A stretch of 64,000 nucleotides of DNA, taken from Saccharopolyspora indica (GTDB lineage Bacteria; Actinomycetota; Actinomycetes; Mycobacteriales; Pseudonocardiaceae). Location of the stretch: contig NZ_JAQGLB010000030.1 in assembly GCF_027853965.1 (NCBI RefSeq), positions 25,088 through 89,087 of the forward strand. The letters run 5' to 3'. The notes beneath the pieces were generated by a model that saw only the letters and a list, made by a program, of their open reading frames with translations, was not told the DNA's origin and ran no database searches. Below are positions 19,205 through 26,863 of this stretch, piece by piece. How positions within the stretch are numbered: the first letter of the stretch is position 1; every line of letters begins with the position of its first letter. The translations under genes were made by a program, and so were the position numbers.

Positions 19205-19648
19205 TCACTCGGGTTGGGGTTGGCGTTCGAGGAGGCGGGAGAGGACGACTGTGGAGACGGTTCGGCTGACGAAGTCGACCGAGCGGAGGCGTTCCATGGC
19301 TTCTTCCAGGTGGTGGATGTTCGCCGCGCGCAGGTGGACGATCGCGTCGGCCTGGCCGGAGACGGTGTAGGCCGCGACGACCTCCGGCAGCGGTTCCAGG
19401 CCGGTGCGGATCCGGTGCGCGGGGACGTTCCCGGAGCAGTGCACCTCGACGAACGCCTCGGTGCCCCAGCCCAGCGCCTCCGGGTCCACGACCGCGGTGA
19501 AGCCCTGCAGCACGCCGAGGTCGAGCAGCTTGTCCACCCGCCGCTTCACCGCGGGCGCGGACAGGCCCACCTCCGCGCCGATCTCCGCGTAGCTGGCCCG
19601 CGCGTCGGCGACCAGGTGCGAAATGATTCGTTGATCCAGGACGTCCAT
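19205..19648 (-). CDS. Lrp/AsnC family transcriptional regulator
   Basis: DNA-binding regulator with an N-terminal winged helix-turn-helix (MDVLDQRIISHL through SAPAVKRRVDKL) and a C-terminal RAM/AsnC ligand domain (YTVSGQADAIVHLRA). The ATG at 19648 gives the usual N-terminus and has CAGAAT seven bases upstream, suggesting a leaderless mRNA; an in-frame ATG nine bases earlier is possible. It is divergent from the dimethylargininase gene 74 bp away, so it probably senses an amino acid such as arginine or ornithine and controls that gene. 147 residues. Confidence 0.9.
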   Translation of the reverse strand: MDVLDQRIISHLVADARASYAEIGAEVGLSAPAVKRRVDKLLDLGVLQGFTAVVDPEALGWGTEAFVEVHCSGNVPAHRIRTGLEPLPEVVAAYTVSGQADAIVHLRAANIHHLEEAMERLRSVDFVSRTVSTVVLSRLLERQPQPE

Positions 19649-19722
19649 ACGCAACATTCTGCCGCAAAAATCGAACGTAGCGTTATTGATGGCCGTTCCA
19701 GCCACCGCTTACATTTCGATTC

Positions 19723-20577
19723 ATGACGGTCATCGCCGATCAGGCTGCCCAACCGATCCAGACGCCGCGGGCCACCCCGCGGCACTACCTGATGTGCCCG
19801 CCGCAGTACTTCACCGTCGAGTACTCCATCAACCCGTGGATGGATCCGGGAACCCCGGTGGACGCCGACCGCGCGATGGCCCAGTGGGACGAGCTCAAGC
19901 GCGCCTACGAGCGCCTCGGTCACACCGTCGAGGTCATCGAGCCCCAGCCCGGCCTGCCGGACATGGTCTTCGCGGCCAACTCGGCGACCGTGATCGACGG
20001 CCGGGTGCTCGGCGCCCGGTTCCGCGCGCCGCAGCGGGCGGCGGAGGCCGAGCACTTCCGGCGCTGGTTCACCACCCGCGGGTACCGCGACCTGGTCATG
20101 CCGTCCCGGATCAACGAGGCCGAGGGCGACTTCGCCTGGACCGGGCAGGTCCTGCTGGCGGGCAGCGGCTTCCGCACCGACCCGGAGGCGCACGCCGAGG
20201 CGCAGGAGGTGCTCGGCGTCCCGGTGGTGTCGCTGCGCCTGGTCGACCCGCGCTACTACCACCTGGACACCGCGCTGTTCGTCCTGCGGCGCGGCGCGGA
20301 CGCGCGCATCGCCTACTACCCGGAGGCGTTCTCGGCCGGTTCCCGCCGGGTGCTGGAGCGGATGTTCCCGGACGCGGTGATCGCGACCGCCGCCGACGCG
20401 GCCTGCCTGGGCCTCAACGGCGTCTCCGACGGCAGGCACGTGGTGCTCCCGACCGAGGCGACCGGCCTGGCCGCGCAGCTGGCCGACCGCGGCTACGAGC
20501 CGATCCTGCTGGACATCTCGGAGCTCCGGAAGTCGGGCGGCGGCCCGAAGTGCTGCACGCTCGAACTGCACAGCTGA
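19723..20577 (+). CDS. ddaH: Dimethylargininase / amidinotransferase-family hydrolase
   Basis: Predicted to hydrolyse methylated arginines to citrulline and an amine (amidinotransferase superfamily). Family features: MCPPQYFTVEYSINPWM near the start, a histidine at residue 180 in YHLDTALF, and the C-terminal GGGPKCCTLEL whose cysteines (277-278) include the expected nucleophile. 284 residues. The ATG has TACATT seven bases upstream and no ribosome site, so the mRNA may be leaderless. The divergent Lrp-type regulator supports a role in arginine catabolism; an arginine-deiminase-like activity on another guanidino substrate cannot be excluded. Confidence 0.85.
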   Translation: MTVIADQAAQPIQTPRATPRHYLMCPPQYFTVEYSINPWMDPGTPVDADRAMAQWDELKRAYERLGHTVEVIEPQPGLPDMVFAANSATVIDGRVLGARFRAPQRAAEAEHFRRWFTTRGYRDLVMPSRINEAEGDFAWTGQVLLAGSGFRTDPEAHAEAQEVLGVPVVSLRLVDPRYYHLDTALFVLRRGADARIAYYPEAFSAGSRRVLERMFPDAVIATAADAACLGLNGVSDGRHVVLPTEATGLAAQLADRGYEPILLDISELRKSGGGPKCCTLELHS

Positions 20578-20594
20578 CCGAGGGGACGGGGAAG

Positions 20595-20627
20595 GCGAAG
20601 GGCACCGCTCGCCGCGGTGCCCTTCGC
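20595..20627. terminator. Hairpin after ddaH, related to the GTGAAGGGCACC repeats (short copy)
   Basis: Perfect 13-bp stem, GCGAAGGGCACCG with CGGTGCCCTTCGC, and a seven-base loop. The core GAAGGGCACC/GGTGCCCTTC is shared with the longer dispersed palindromes. No U-run follows, so terminator activity is inferred from position, 18 bp after ddaH and between convergent genes. Confidence 0.6.
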
Positions 20628-20630
20628 GGT

Positions 20631-20674
20631 GCGATTTCAATGGAGATCAGACGTCCGATTTCCATTGAGATCGC
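20631..20674. repeat. 44-bp imperfect palindrome centred on ACGT
   Basis: GCGATTTCAATGG at the left pairs with CCATTGAGATCGC at the right, and symmetry continues through to a central ACGT with a few, mostly wobble-type, mismatches. It is directly beside the preceding hairpin, in the gap between convergent ddaH and the YceI gene. No second copy was found in the window. Confidence 0.7.
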
Positions 20675-20753
20675 ATAGATCCCGACGCGCCACCGGCGTG
20701 TCGGGCACCTGACACGCCGGTGGGGTCCGCCCGTGGACGACGGCGGACCGGAG

Positions 20754-21659
20754 TCACTGCTCCATGACGGCCTGGACGCCGATCTCGAGGTCGATGGTGG
20801 GGCCGACGACCGCGATCCCCTTGGCCAGCGTGGCCTTCCAGTCGACCGAGAAGTCCTCGCGGCGCAGGGTCGCAGTGGAGTGGCAGGCCACCCGCAGATC
20901 GCCGTCGAAGCCCGGGCCCTGCCACTTGCGCTGGCCCAGGTAGGTCGTGGCCAGCTCGACCGGGCGGGTGGTGCCGCGCAGCGTCAGGTGCCCGCTGACC
21001 GACCAGCGGTCCGCGCGCAGGTGGGTGAACCGGTCGCTGGTGAACCGGATGTGCGGGTGGTTGGCCACGTCGAAGAAGTCCGCCGAGCGCAGGTGGTCGT
21101 CGCGCATCTTGACGCCGGTCTCGATGCTCGCCGCGTTGATCGCCACCTCGATGCGGGAGTCCTCGAACCGCTCGGCGACCTGCACGACGCCGTCGAACTC
21201 CTTGAACATGCCGTGGATCTTGGACATGCCGATGTGCGGGGCGACGAACCGGATCTCGGTGTGGTACGGGTCGAACCGGTAGCGGCCGGGGATCGGCGGC
21301 TCCAGCGATTCGTCCGGTGTCAGCTGGACGGTGCCGAGCTGGAGGTGCCGGTTGACGCCCACCTCCACCTGCGTGCTGTAGCGGCGGTAGCCGCCCGCGC
21401 TGATCGACAGCCGGTGGGTGCCGGGGGCGATCGAAGTCGCGAAGCTGCCGTAGCTGTCGGTGATGCCGTGCGCGGTCCGCTGGTTGAGCCTGCCGACCAG
21501 CGTCACGGCCGCCCCGGGCAGCAGCTGTCCCCGCTCGTCCTGCACCTGGCAGGTGATGACGCCGCTGTCCAGCGGGGTCGGGAGGAAGTTGGAGACGCCG
21601 GGGCGCGGCGAACCGCTGTTACCTGCCGAACGACGCCGCCGCAGCTTGGCGAAGATCAT
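20754..21659 (-). CDS. YceI-family protein with an N-terminal carboxypeptidase-regulatory-like domain
   Basis: Residues ~30-115 look like a carboxypeptidase-regulatory/Ig-like beta-sandwich (ITCQVQDERGQLLPGAAVTL, SYGSFATSIAPGTHRLSI). Residues ~125-300 are a YceI lipocalin-like domain that in other bacteria binds polyisoprenoid lipids (YRFDPYHTEIRFVAPHIG, RDDHLRSADFFDVANHPHIRF). ATG 21659 was chosen because GGAAGG lies six bases before it; an upstream in-frame ATG lacks a site. No clear signal peptide, so a cytoplasmic or non-classically exported protein is likely. 301 residues. Confidence 0.85.
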   Translation of the reverse strand: MIFAKLRRRRSAGNSGSPRPGVSNFLPTPLDSGVITCQVQDERGQLLPGAAVTLVGRLNQRTAHGITDSYGSFATSIAPGTHRLSISAGGYRRYSTQVEVGVNRHLQLGTVQLTPDESLEPPIPGRYRFDPYHTEIRFVAPHIGMSKIHGMFKEFDGVVQVAERFEDSRIEVAINAASIETGVKMRDDHLRSADFFDVANHPHIRFTSDRFTHLRADRWSVSGHLTLRGTTRPVELATTYLGQRKWQGPGFDGDLRVACHSTATLRREDFSVDWKATLAKGIAVVGPTIDLEIGVQAVMEQ

Positions 21660-21916
21660 CTGGATCCTTCCTGCCCGACCGCGGGGTACGGTGGACAAAG
21701 TTTTCATTTCAACTACCGGCGGGTCATGCTAGATCGCTCCGGCGGAGCCCCTCGCGCTGCCACCGGGCTCGTTGCCTTCGGCACATCCGCCCAGCGGAAC
21801 TACGACTCGCGCCGGCTCGTTCTCTGAGTGACCTTCGAGAAGGGCGGGGAGATCGTCCGCTGAGGCCATCCGGAAGGTGTCGGCCCCCGCTCGGGGCCTT
21901 GGTAGAGGTAGGCACG

Positions 21917-22792
21917 GTGCACAGTCACTTCAACGGCGTGAAAACGGCATTGCTGCTCGGCGGCATGAGCGCCCTGGTGTTGCTGGTCGGGTCGCTGTTC
22001 GGGCGCACCGGCCTGATCGTCGGGCTGGTCGTGGCGCTGGGCATGAACGGGTACGCCTACTTCAACTCGGCGAACCTGGCCCTGCGCGCGATGCACGCGC
22101 GGCCGGTCTCGGAGGCCGAGCAGCCCGCCATGTACCGGATCGTCCGGGAGCTGGCGACCTCGGCCAAGCAGCCGATGCCCGCGCTCTACGTCAGCCCGAC
22201 CCGGGCCCCGAACGCCTTCGCCACCGGCCGGAACCCGCGCAACGCCGCGGTGTGCTGCACGGCCGGGATCCTCGAGCTGCTCAACGAGCGCGAGCTGCGC
22301 GCGGTGCTCGGCCACGAGCTCTCGCACGTCTACAACCGGGACATCCTGATCTCGTGCGTGGCGGGCGCGCTGGCCAGCGTGGTGACCTTCCTGGCCAACT
22401 TCGGGATGTTCTTCGGCATGTCGGGCGGCCAGGGCGAGAACCGCCCGAACCCGTTCGCGATGCTGCTGGTGGCGCTGCTCGGGCCGATCGCGGCGGCGGT
22501 GGTGCAGATGGCCGTCAGCCGCTCCCGCGAGTACCAGGCCGACCAGTCCGGCGCCCACCTCACCGGCGACCCGCTCGCGCTGGCCTCCGCGCTGCGGAAG
22601 CTGGAGCGGGGCACCCAGCAGGCGCCGCTGGCGCCGGAACCGCAGCTGGTGTCGCAGTCGCACCTGATGATCGCGAACCCGTTCCGCCCCGGCGAGCGCC
22701 TGACCAAGCTCTTCTCCACCCACCCGCCCATGGCGGAGCGGATCCGCCGCCTCGAGGGCATGGCGGGCCACCAGCTCCCCCCGGCCTGGTAG
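21917..22792 (+). CDS. htpX: HtpX-family membrane zinc metalloprotease
   Basis: Inner-membrane M48 protease of the membrane-protein quality-control system. Zinc-binding HELSH is at residues 133-137, with the third ligand in SREYQADQSG. Two hydrophobic hairpins flank the active site (residues ~10-50 and ~145-195). GTG at 21917 was chosen: it follows GAGGTAGG and gives the family start HSHFNGVKTALLL. 291 residues. Confidence 0.93.
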   Translation: MHSHFNGVKTALLLGGMSALVLLVGSLFGRTGLIVGLVVALGMNGYAYFNSANLALRAMHARPVSEAEQPAMYRIVRELATSAKQPMPALYVSPTRAPNAFATGRNPRNAAVCCTAGILELLNERELRAVLGHELSHVYNRDILISCVAGALASVVTFLANFGMFFGMSGGQGENRPNPFAMLLVALLGPIAAAVVQMAVSRSREYQADQSGAHLTGDPLALASALRKLERGTQQAPLAPEPQLVSQSHLMIANPFRPGERLTKLFSTHPPMAERIRRLEGMAGHQLPPAW

Positions 22793-22802
22793 CGGCGCGG
22801 CT

Positions 22803-22826
22803 GGTCAATTTCGTACGAAATTGACC
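22803..22826. repeat. Perfect 24-bp palindrome (AATTTCGTACGAAATT core), copy 1
   Basis: A perfect 24-bp palindrome with GGTC and GACC at its ends. It lies 10 bp after htpX, between the convergent htpX and rmlA genes. The same sequence occurs twice within mceE, so it belongs to a dispersed family. Confidence 0.9.
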
Positions 22827-22903
22827 GCTCCCTGCTGCTCGGGTGAGGTTTTCGCAGGTCGGGGGTTGTGCGTGGGTTTGGGGGAATGCACTCGAAGGTG
22901 TTG

Positions 22904-23785
22904 TCAGGGGGTGGCGCCCGCGCGGCGGGCGACCTCCATGACGTACTGGCCGTAGCCGGACTTCGCGAGGCGGGCGCCGAGCTCGTGGCAGTCGTCCGCG
23001 CTGATGTAGCCCATCTTCAGCGCGATCTCCTCCAGGCAGGCGATCCGCACGCCCTGGCGGTGCTCCAGCACCTGCACGAACTGGCCGGCCTCCACCAGCG
23101 AGTCGTGCGTGCCGGTGTCCAGCCACGCGAACCCGCGGCCCAGCGGCGTCAGGTGGGCCCGGCCTTCGCGCAGGTAGGCGAGGTTGACGTCGGTGATCTC
23201 CAGCTCGCCGCGCGACGACGGCGTGAGGCCCTTGGCGATGTCCACCACGTCGTTGTCGTAGAAGTACAGCCCGGTGACCGCCATGTTGGACCTCGGCTCG
23301 GCCGGCTTCTCCACGATCGACAGCAGCCGGCCCTCGCCGTCCACCTCGCCGACGCCGTAGCGCTCCGGGTCGCGGACCGGGTAGCCGAACAGCGTGCAGC
23401 CGTCGAGGTCGCGCACGCACTGCTGGAGGATCCCGGAGAAGCCCTGGCCGTAGAAGATGTTGTCGCCGAGCACCAGCGCCACCGGGTCGTCACCGACGAA
23501 GTCGGCGCCGATCACGAACGCCTCGGCGAGCCCGTTGGGCTCGGGCTGCACGGCGTAGGAGATCTCGATGCCGAACTGCGACCCGTCGCCGAGCAGCCGC
23601 TGGAACAGCGGCATGTCGGCCGGTGTGGAGATGAGCAGCACGTCCCGGATCCCGGCGAGCATGAGCACCGAGAGCGGGTAGTAGATCATCGGCTTGTCGT
23701 AGACCGGCAGCAGCTGCTTCGACACGACCTGGGTCAACGGGTGCAGCCGCGTCCCGCTGCCCCCGGCCAGCACGATCCCCTTCAC
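22904..23785 (-). CDS. rmlA: Glucose-1-phosphate thymidylyltransferase
   Basis: Makes dTDP-glucose from dTTP and glucose-1-phosphate, the first step to dTDP-rhamnose and other deoxysugars for cell wall or antibiotics. The nucleotide-binding signature GIVLAGGSGTRLHPLT starts at residue 3, followed by SKQLLPVYDKPMIYYPLS and LVLGDNIFYG. 293 residues, full length. Stands alone here; no rmlBCD genes adjoin. Confidence 0.94.
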   Translation of the reverse strand: MKGIVLAGGSGTRLHPLTQVVSKQLLPVYDKPMIYYPLSVLMLAGIRDVLLISTPADMPLFQRLLGDGSQFGIEISYAVQPEPNGLAEAFVIGADFVGDDPVALVLGDNIFYGQGFSGILQQCVRDLDGCTLFGYPVRDPERYGVGEVDGEGRLLSIVEKPAEPRSNMAVTGLYFYDNDVVDIAKGLTPSSRGELEITDVNLAYLREGRAHLTPLGRGFAWLDTGTHDSLVEAGQFVQVLEHRQGVRIACLEEIALKMGYISADDCHELGARLAKSGYGQYVMEVARRAGATP

Positions 23786-23990
23786 CGAGCACCTCCCACT
23801 AGAGCACCCACGACCGAACTCCGATCTTCCAGCCGGTGGAGCGGTCTTCCAACCGCCTCACCACCGCTGAGCAACCCCCGAGAACGCTTCGCGGTGCCGA
23901 CCGTCGCACGCGCCGCGGGCGCGCAGCTCGCCCACGGCGCCCGCGTCGCCTGCATCCCGCTACCCGTGCCGCAGCACGTGGCCGGAAATC

Positions 23991-24482
23991 TCAGCGGTAG
24001 TTCTCGAACTGGAGCGGGGCGTCGAAGTCCGCGGCCTTCAGCATCTGGATGACCGCCTGGAGGTCGTCCTTCTTCTTGCCGGTGACGCGCAGCTGCTCGC
24101 CCTGGATCTGCGCCTGCACGCCCTTCGGGCCCTCGTCGCGGATCTTCTTGGAGATCTTCTTCGCCACGTCCTGCGAGATGCCCTGCACGATCTTGCCGCT
24201 GGCCTTGTAGATCTGCCCGGAACTGGCCGGTTCGTTCATGTCCAGCGCCTTCAGCGAGATGCCGCGCTTGATCAGCTTCTCCTTGAAGACCTCGATCGCG
24301 GCCTTGCAGCGCTCCTCGGTGCTGGACTCCACCGCCACCGCTTCCTCACCGGACCACTCGATCTTGGTGTTGGTGCCGCGGAAGTCGAACCGGGTGGTGA
24401 GCTCCTTGGCCGCCTGGTTGAGGGCGTTGTCCACCTCTTGGCGGTCCACCTTGCTCACCACGTCGAAGGACGGGTTTGCCAC
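23991..24482 (-). CDS. yajQ: YajQ-family nucleotide-binding protein
   Basis: Small cytoplasmic protein of the YajQ/DUF520 family; homologues bind nucleotides and in Xanthomonas bind cyclic di-GMP. The conserved start SFDVVSKVDRQEVDNALNQA and the later TRFDFRGTNTKIEWSG are present. 163 residues, standard length. ATG start behind GGGAGGTAAGACACGT on the minus strand. Downstream effect is unknown; a c-di-GMP link is tempting because an EAL protein lies nearby. Confidence 0.92.
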   Translation of the reverse strand: MANPSFDVVSKVDRQEVDNALNQAAKELTTRFDFRGTNTKIEWSGEEAVAVESSTEERCKAAIEVFKEKLIKRGISLKALDMNEPASSGQIYKASGKIVQGISQDVAKKISKKIRDEGPKGVQAQIQGEQLRVTGKKKDDLQAVIQMLKAADFDAPLQFENYR

Positions 24483-24578
24483 GTGTCTTACCTCCCGTTG
24501 AGACGCAGCTCGTGTCGTCCGGACACGCTACCGGGTGCGGCTGGAGCACCGGGCGGGCTCGCACCCCTGCCCAAAACG

Positions 24579-24616
24579 AAACCGACCCCGTGACCAGCTG
24601 ATCACGGGGTCGGTTT
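24579..24616 (-). terminator. Terminator of the tRNA-Tyr gene
   Basis: A 15-bp perfect stem (AAACCGACCCCGTGA and its complement) with an eight-base loop, directly downstream of tRNA-Tyr on the minus strand. The stem ends in TTT and is followed by CGTTTTG on that strand. Confidence 0.8.
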
Positions 24617-24622
24617 GCTGGG

Positions 24623-24704
24623 TGCCAGGTGGAGGATTCGAACCTCCGAAGGCAATGCCGGCTGATTTACAGTCAGCTCCCTTTGGCCGCTCGGGCAACC
24701 TGGC
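24623..24704 (-). tRNA. tRNA-Tyr (anticodon GTA)
   Basis: Full cloverleaf on the minus strand: 7-bp acceptor stem GCCAGGT/ACCTGGC, anticodon loop with GTA (ACTGTAAA), a long class II variable arm, and T-loop GGTTCGAATCC. 82 nt; CCA is not encoded. TATTCT about 35 bases upstream could be its -10 element. Confidence 0.95.
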
Positions 24705-24776
24705 GTGCGCACCAGCAGCGCTGGCTTGCGGAAAAAGAATACATCGGGTCGTCCAGCGGGTTTCGCCGGGGGTCGG

Positions 24777-25085
24777 TCAGGCCTGCTCCGGGTCGTAGAT
24801 CAACGCGTTGGCCTGCGCGGAACCGGCTTCGACCGCGGTGCGCGCCGCGGCGGGCAGGGAGTCCGCGAAGTCCGGCCCGGCCGCCTTGAGCAGGACCAGC
24901 AGCCGCTTGGCCAGGCCGCGGGCCTGGGTGAGGCGGACCTCGGCGGCGGTCAGCGTCCGCTGCGAGTCGGCGAGCATCTTGCGGTACCGGTGGTCGAGCT
25001 CGGCGTGCTGGTCGACCACCTCGAAAGCCCGCCCCAGGTCCGCGAGTTCCGCGGTGTCGACCTGGACGAAGTACGGATCCGGCAC
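24777..25085 (-). CDS. Conserved hypothetical protein
   Basis: 102-residue, mostly helical, charged protein (PYFVQVDTAELADLGRAF at the start) with no motif I recognise. Starts with GTG at 25085; TACGCT lies eight bases upstream and there is no ribosome site, consistent with a leaderless mRNA. It is divergent from the next small gene, 79 bp away. Coding-type third-position GC bias supports it being real. Confidence 0.65.
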   Translation of the reverse strand: MPDPYFVQVDTAELADLGRAFEVVDQHAELDHRYRKMLADSQRTLTAAEVRLTQARGLAKRLLVLLKAAGPDFADSLPAAARTAVEAGSAQANALIYDPEQA

Positions 25086-25164
25086 GGCTCCGCAGCGTAC
25101 GCGAGGGGTGGCGCATTGACGGCAGAGCCGGATCGGGGGCGATTCGTCCGGCTAGCCTGGTGCC

Positions 25165-25407
25165 ATGGCCATTGACCGGACGGCCCGCGCGAAGCGGCGG
25201 CAGGAGCAGCGGAACGCGGAGCGGCTGCAGCCCGCGACGTCCCCGGCCGGCTCGGCGGTGCTGGGTGTCGAAGGCCTGTTCAGCGCCGGTGCCAAGCACC
25301 AGCTGGAGCACCTGGCCTGGGTGGAAGTGGTCAAGGAGGACGAGCGGGAGTCCGGCGGTCCGCTCGACCTGGACGCCGCGGTCGTCCGCCTCGATCCGCG
25401 GAACTGA
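25165..25407 (+). CDS. Small conserved hypothetical protein (DUF6191-like)
   Basis: 80 residues: basic N-terminus (RTARAKRRQEQRNAERL) then a segment LFSAGAKHQLEHL with a PLDLDAAVVRL ending that recalls small DUF6191-type actinobacterial proteins. ATG with TAGCCT six bases upstream and no ribosome site, so probably leaderless. Function unknown. Confidence 0.6.
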   Translation: MAIDRTARAKRRQEQRNAERLQPATSPAGSAVLGVEGLFSAGAKHQLEHLAWVEVVKEDERESGGPLDLDAAVVRLDPRN

Positions 25408-25569
25408 CGTCCCCCGATTGCGGCGACGATCACATTCCGGCGGGTCGCGATCGGGTGCCGGTGGACCGCGTCTTCGCTGGCCAGCAGGGCCTTCCGCGCT
25501 CGGTCGGACCGCGTGCGGGCCTGCTCCCGGCCGATGCGCGCGGTCCTGTTCTCTCCGTATGTTCGAAGT

Positions 25570-26553
25570 GTGCCTTCGAGCGCTCCATCCACCCCAGGGT
25601 CCGCCACCGACGTCGGCCCCGGCTACCGCGAACAGCTCTACTGGCTGCGTTACCAGGACTTCTTCCCCGGCGCCCTGCGCGTCACCGAGGAGAACGCGCC
25701 GGCCGAGCACTGGTGGTCGTGGCGGGACGTCCAGGTGCACGTCGACCGCGTCGCGCGCGAGCACGCGCCGACCAAGCTGATCGCGTTGCACGGCATCGGC
25801 ACCTACGGCCGGATGCTCGCCCCGTTCGGGCGGCTGCCGTCGCTGGCCGATCTCGAGTTCATCGCCCCCGACCTGCCCGGCTTCGGCCTCACCCGCGCGT
25901 CCCGGCGCGGCACCACCTACCAGGACTGGATCGACTGCGTCCGGGACCTGGTGGCGCTGGAGCGGGCCCGCGACGACCGCCCGATCGTGCTGCTCGGCGT
26001 GAGCACCGGCGGCCGGCTGGCCTACGACGTCGCAGCGCGCGCCGGTGGCGAGGTGGCCGGCGTGATCGCCACCTGCCTCATCGACCCGCAGCGCAGCGAA
26101 GCGCGCCGCCGGCTGGCCGCCCGGCCGGAGATGGCCCGGTGGTCGGGCCTGCTCGGCCTGGTGCCCGGCCCGCTGTCGACCGCGCGGGTGCCGACGCACT
26201 GGCTGGCCAACATCGCCGCGGTGTCCAACCACGCCCAGCTGGCCAACCTGGTGTGGGCCGATCCCATCGGCGGCGGCAGCTGGCTGGCGCTGGGCTTCGT
26301 CCGCAGCTGCCTCGGCGCGGCGCCCGCGGTCCGGCCGGAGGCGTTCACCGGACCGCCGGTGCTGCTGGCGCACCCGGCGGACGACCGCTGGACGCCGCCG
26401 CTGCTGTCCCAGCGGTTCTTCGACCGGATCGGCGGGCCGACCCGGTCCGCCGAGCTGACCGGGGCGGGCCACCTGCCCGTCGAGGAATCCGGGCTGGCCG
26501 ATCTGGACCGGGCGATCCGCGACTTCTTCGACGAGTTCGGGCTGCCGTGGTGA
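25570..26553 (+). CDS. Alpha/beta hydrolase
   Basis: Predicted serine hydrolase of unknown substrate. Nucleophile elbow GVSTGG puts Ser at residue 145; the catalytic histidine is H301 in AGHLPVEE and an aspartate is expected in HPADDRW. The oxyanion-hole region is LHGIGTYGRM. 327 residues. GTG at 25570 is preferred over an upstream ATG because TATGTT lies six bases before it, matching the leaderless pattern of neighbouring genes. Confidence 0.82.
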   Translation: MPSSAPSTPGSATDVGPGYREQLYWLRYQDFFPGALRVTEENAPAEHWWSWRDVQVHVDRVAREHAPTKLIALHGIGTYGRMLAPFGRLPSLADLEFIAPDLPGFGLTRASRRGTTYQDWIDCVRDLVALERARDDRPIVLLGVSTGGRLAYDVAARAGGEVAGVIATCLIDPQRSEARRRLAARPEMARWSGLLGLVPGPLSTARVPTHWLANIAAVSNHAQLANLVWADPIGGGSWLALGFVRSCLGAAPAVRPEAFTGPPVLLAHPADDRWTPPLLSQRFFDRIGGPTRSAELTGAGHLPVEESGLADLDRAIRDFFDEFGLPW

Positions 26554-26863
26554 CCCCGCGTGAGCGGTGTGCGCGGACGGTGTGCGGCGGTTTGGTTGCT
26601 GCGGTGATCCTCACAGGATCGTCGTGGTCGCGGCGTTGAGCCCAACGAGCAGTGGTGCTCGCGGATCGTTGTGAAATATTTGCAGGTCAACTCCCGGCCG
26701 CGGCGGCGGATGTCCGCACCGGCCGCGGCCTGCGGCGTCCGCGCAGGTGTCCGCCTGGTGCGACGCGGGCCATTCGCCCCTGGCCAAGGCGTGCCGGCGT
26801 GAGTCACGATCGTCCGCGGCATTTTTGTGGCGCGCCCGCGCTGCCGGACGGGGAGGAGCGTGG
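26554..26863. other. Intergenic region before the EAL-domain gene
   Basis: About 310 bp without a convincing gene. It contains a short AT-rich patch (GTGAAATATTTGC near 26670) that could be promoter DNA, and ends with the ribosome site GGGGAGGAG at 26850-26858 that fixes the downstream start. Confidence 0.5.

Noticed and set aside
23786..23990. Possible gene remnant upstream of yajQ (plus-strand frame with an alanine/valine-rich stretch near 23900-23990)
   Set aside because: No start, no ribosome site and no recognisable family; coding bias alone is common noise in GC-rich DNA.
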